A DNA stretch of 5,444 nucleotides from Desulfobacterales bacterium (lineage in GTDB: Bacteria > Desulfobacterota > Desulfobacteria > Desulfobacterales > JAUCGF01). The DNA lies in NCBI GenBank assembly GCA_029940345.1, contig JAOZRC010000406.1, forward strand, positions 1 through 5,444, in the 5' to 3' direction. Of this stretch, positions 4,921-5,444 are shown one piece after another (the stretch's first letter is position 1; each line of letters starts with the position of its first letter). The position numbers and the translations under genes were made by a program. The notes under the pieces were generated by a model. The model saw only the letters and a list, made by a program, of their open reading frames with translations, ran no database searches and was not told the origin of the DNA.

Positions 4921-5444
4921 ATGAGACGCTTTCATTCATACGGACCGGTCAATGAAAAATCCCATTTTATGGTAAAACGTGAAAAACTTGTAACTCACTG
5001 CCATGAAAGCATGATTGGCGCTAATGAAGAAGGCGGCCACTATTTCACAATCTGGGCGCCAAGGCAGACCGGCAAAACCTGGCTGATGAGGCAGGTGAAA
5101 AAGGAGATTGAAGCAAAATATCCTGATCAATTTACAATCGGTGTTATGTCGGTGCAGGGGGTTGTAATCAAAGACAACTCGCCTGGTGAAGTATTTCTTG
5201 AAAAAGTTCCGCTGCTTTTGTGGGAGTCTTTTGAGATTGATATTGAAAAACCCCCTGAAACCTGGGAAAGTTTTAAAAGTTTTTTTTCAAGGAAAAAAGG
5301 CCTTTTTGACCGCCCCTTAATTCTTTTCATCGATGAATTTGACAGCCTGCCGCCCAATATCATTGACCGTTTGGTAACTTTGTTCAGGGATATGTATTTG
5401 AAGCGGGAAAGCTATATTTTACACGGCCTTGCCTTAATCGGCGT
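4921..5444 (+). CDS. AAA-like P-loop ATPase, 3' truncated by window end
   Basis: The first 174 codons are open to the window end without a stop. The N-terminus MRRFHSYGPVNEKSHFMVKR resembles the 'FxSYGPVxxxxHFxVxR' opening of a PRQTGKT-type ATP-binding family related to AAA_35/STAND-like ATPases. Walker A is APRQTGKT (46-53) and Walker B LILFIDEFDSL (133-143), with D138 and E139 for Mg and water activation. The later segment YILHGLALIG (165-174) is where such proteins usually continue into a sensor-like region. I recall many paralogues of this family in Desulfobacterales, often scattered as accessory genes; their cellular role is unknown to me. A nuclease-fused relative (AAA-ATPase_like plus PD-(D/E)XK) is an alternative that the missing 3' half would settle. 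No link to pilus function is evident beyond proximity. Confidence 0.85.
   Translation, partial: MRRFHSYGPVNEKSHFMVKREKLVTHCHESMIGANEEGGHYFTIWAPRQTGKTWLMRQVKKEIEAKYPDQFTIGVMSVQGVVIKDNSPGEVFLEKVPLLLWESFEIDIEKPPETWESFKSFFSRKKGLFDRPLILFIDEFDSLPPNIIDRLVTLFRDMYLKRESYILHGLALIG

Overview
The window most likely comes from a Desulfobacterota (deltaproteobacterial, Desulfobacterales-like) chromosome. This rests on three weak clues: an ATPase-PilM-PilN-PilO gene order, a PRQTGKT-type AAA-like ATPase of a kind I recall as abundant in that group, and intergenic repeats with ends such as GTAGGGTGGGCA and CAGGTGTCAGG. No marker gene is present, so the assignment is an inference.

Layout: everything recognisable is on the + strand. 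Positions 1-249 are a leader with no convincing gene. Positions 250-3613 hold three tightly coupled genes for the inner-membrane part of a type IV pilus / type II secretion-like machine: an assembly ATPase (PilB/GspE family), PilM and PilN. Each junction is a 4-base ATGA overlap. A third ATGA sits at the end of pilN and opens a 22-codon reading frame that soon stops. About 0.7 kb without a plausible full-length gene follows (3614-4334). It is packed with inverted and direct repeats: a GTAGGGTGGGCA-ended MITE-like element nested inside two further inverted repeats, short hairpins, a ~120-bp-offset direct repeat, and a 131-bp palindromic module with four interchangeable stem arms. At its right edge are a promoter with a perfect TATAAT box, a 5'-leader hairpin and a ribosome-binding site. 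A full-length PilO-like gene (4335-4901) follows, then, 19 bases on, the 5' part of an AAA-like ATPase gene (4921 to the window end).

How they work together: by family knowledge, the hexameric ATPase powers pilin or pseudopilin polymerisation, cytoplasmic PilM docks on the N-terminal INL motif of PilN, and PilN and PilO pair through periplasmic domains to form the alignment subcomplex. PilP and the secretin PilQ are not in the window. The AAA-like gene is probably unrelated accessory cargo.

Main point of interest: a normally compact pilMNO operon appears to have been split by a repeat-rich insertion. The insertion seems to have left a stub of the originally coupled downstream gene and to have supplied pilO with a new promoter, leader and start. 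Several arms in the inserted DNA can pair in mutually exclusive ways, so a regulatory role is possible, but a simple pile-up of mobile repeats is the more conservative reading.
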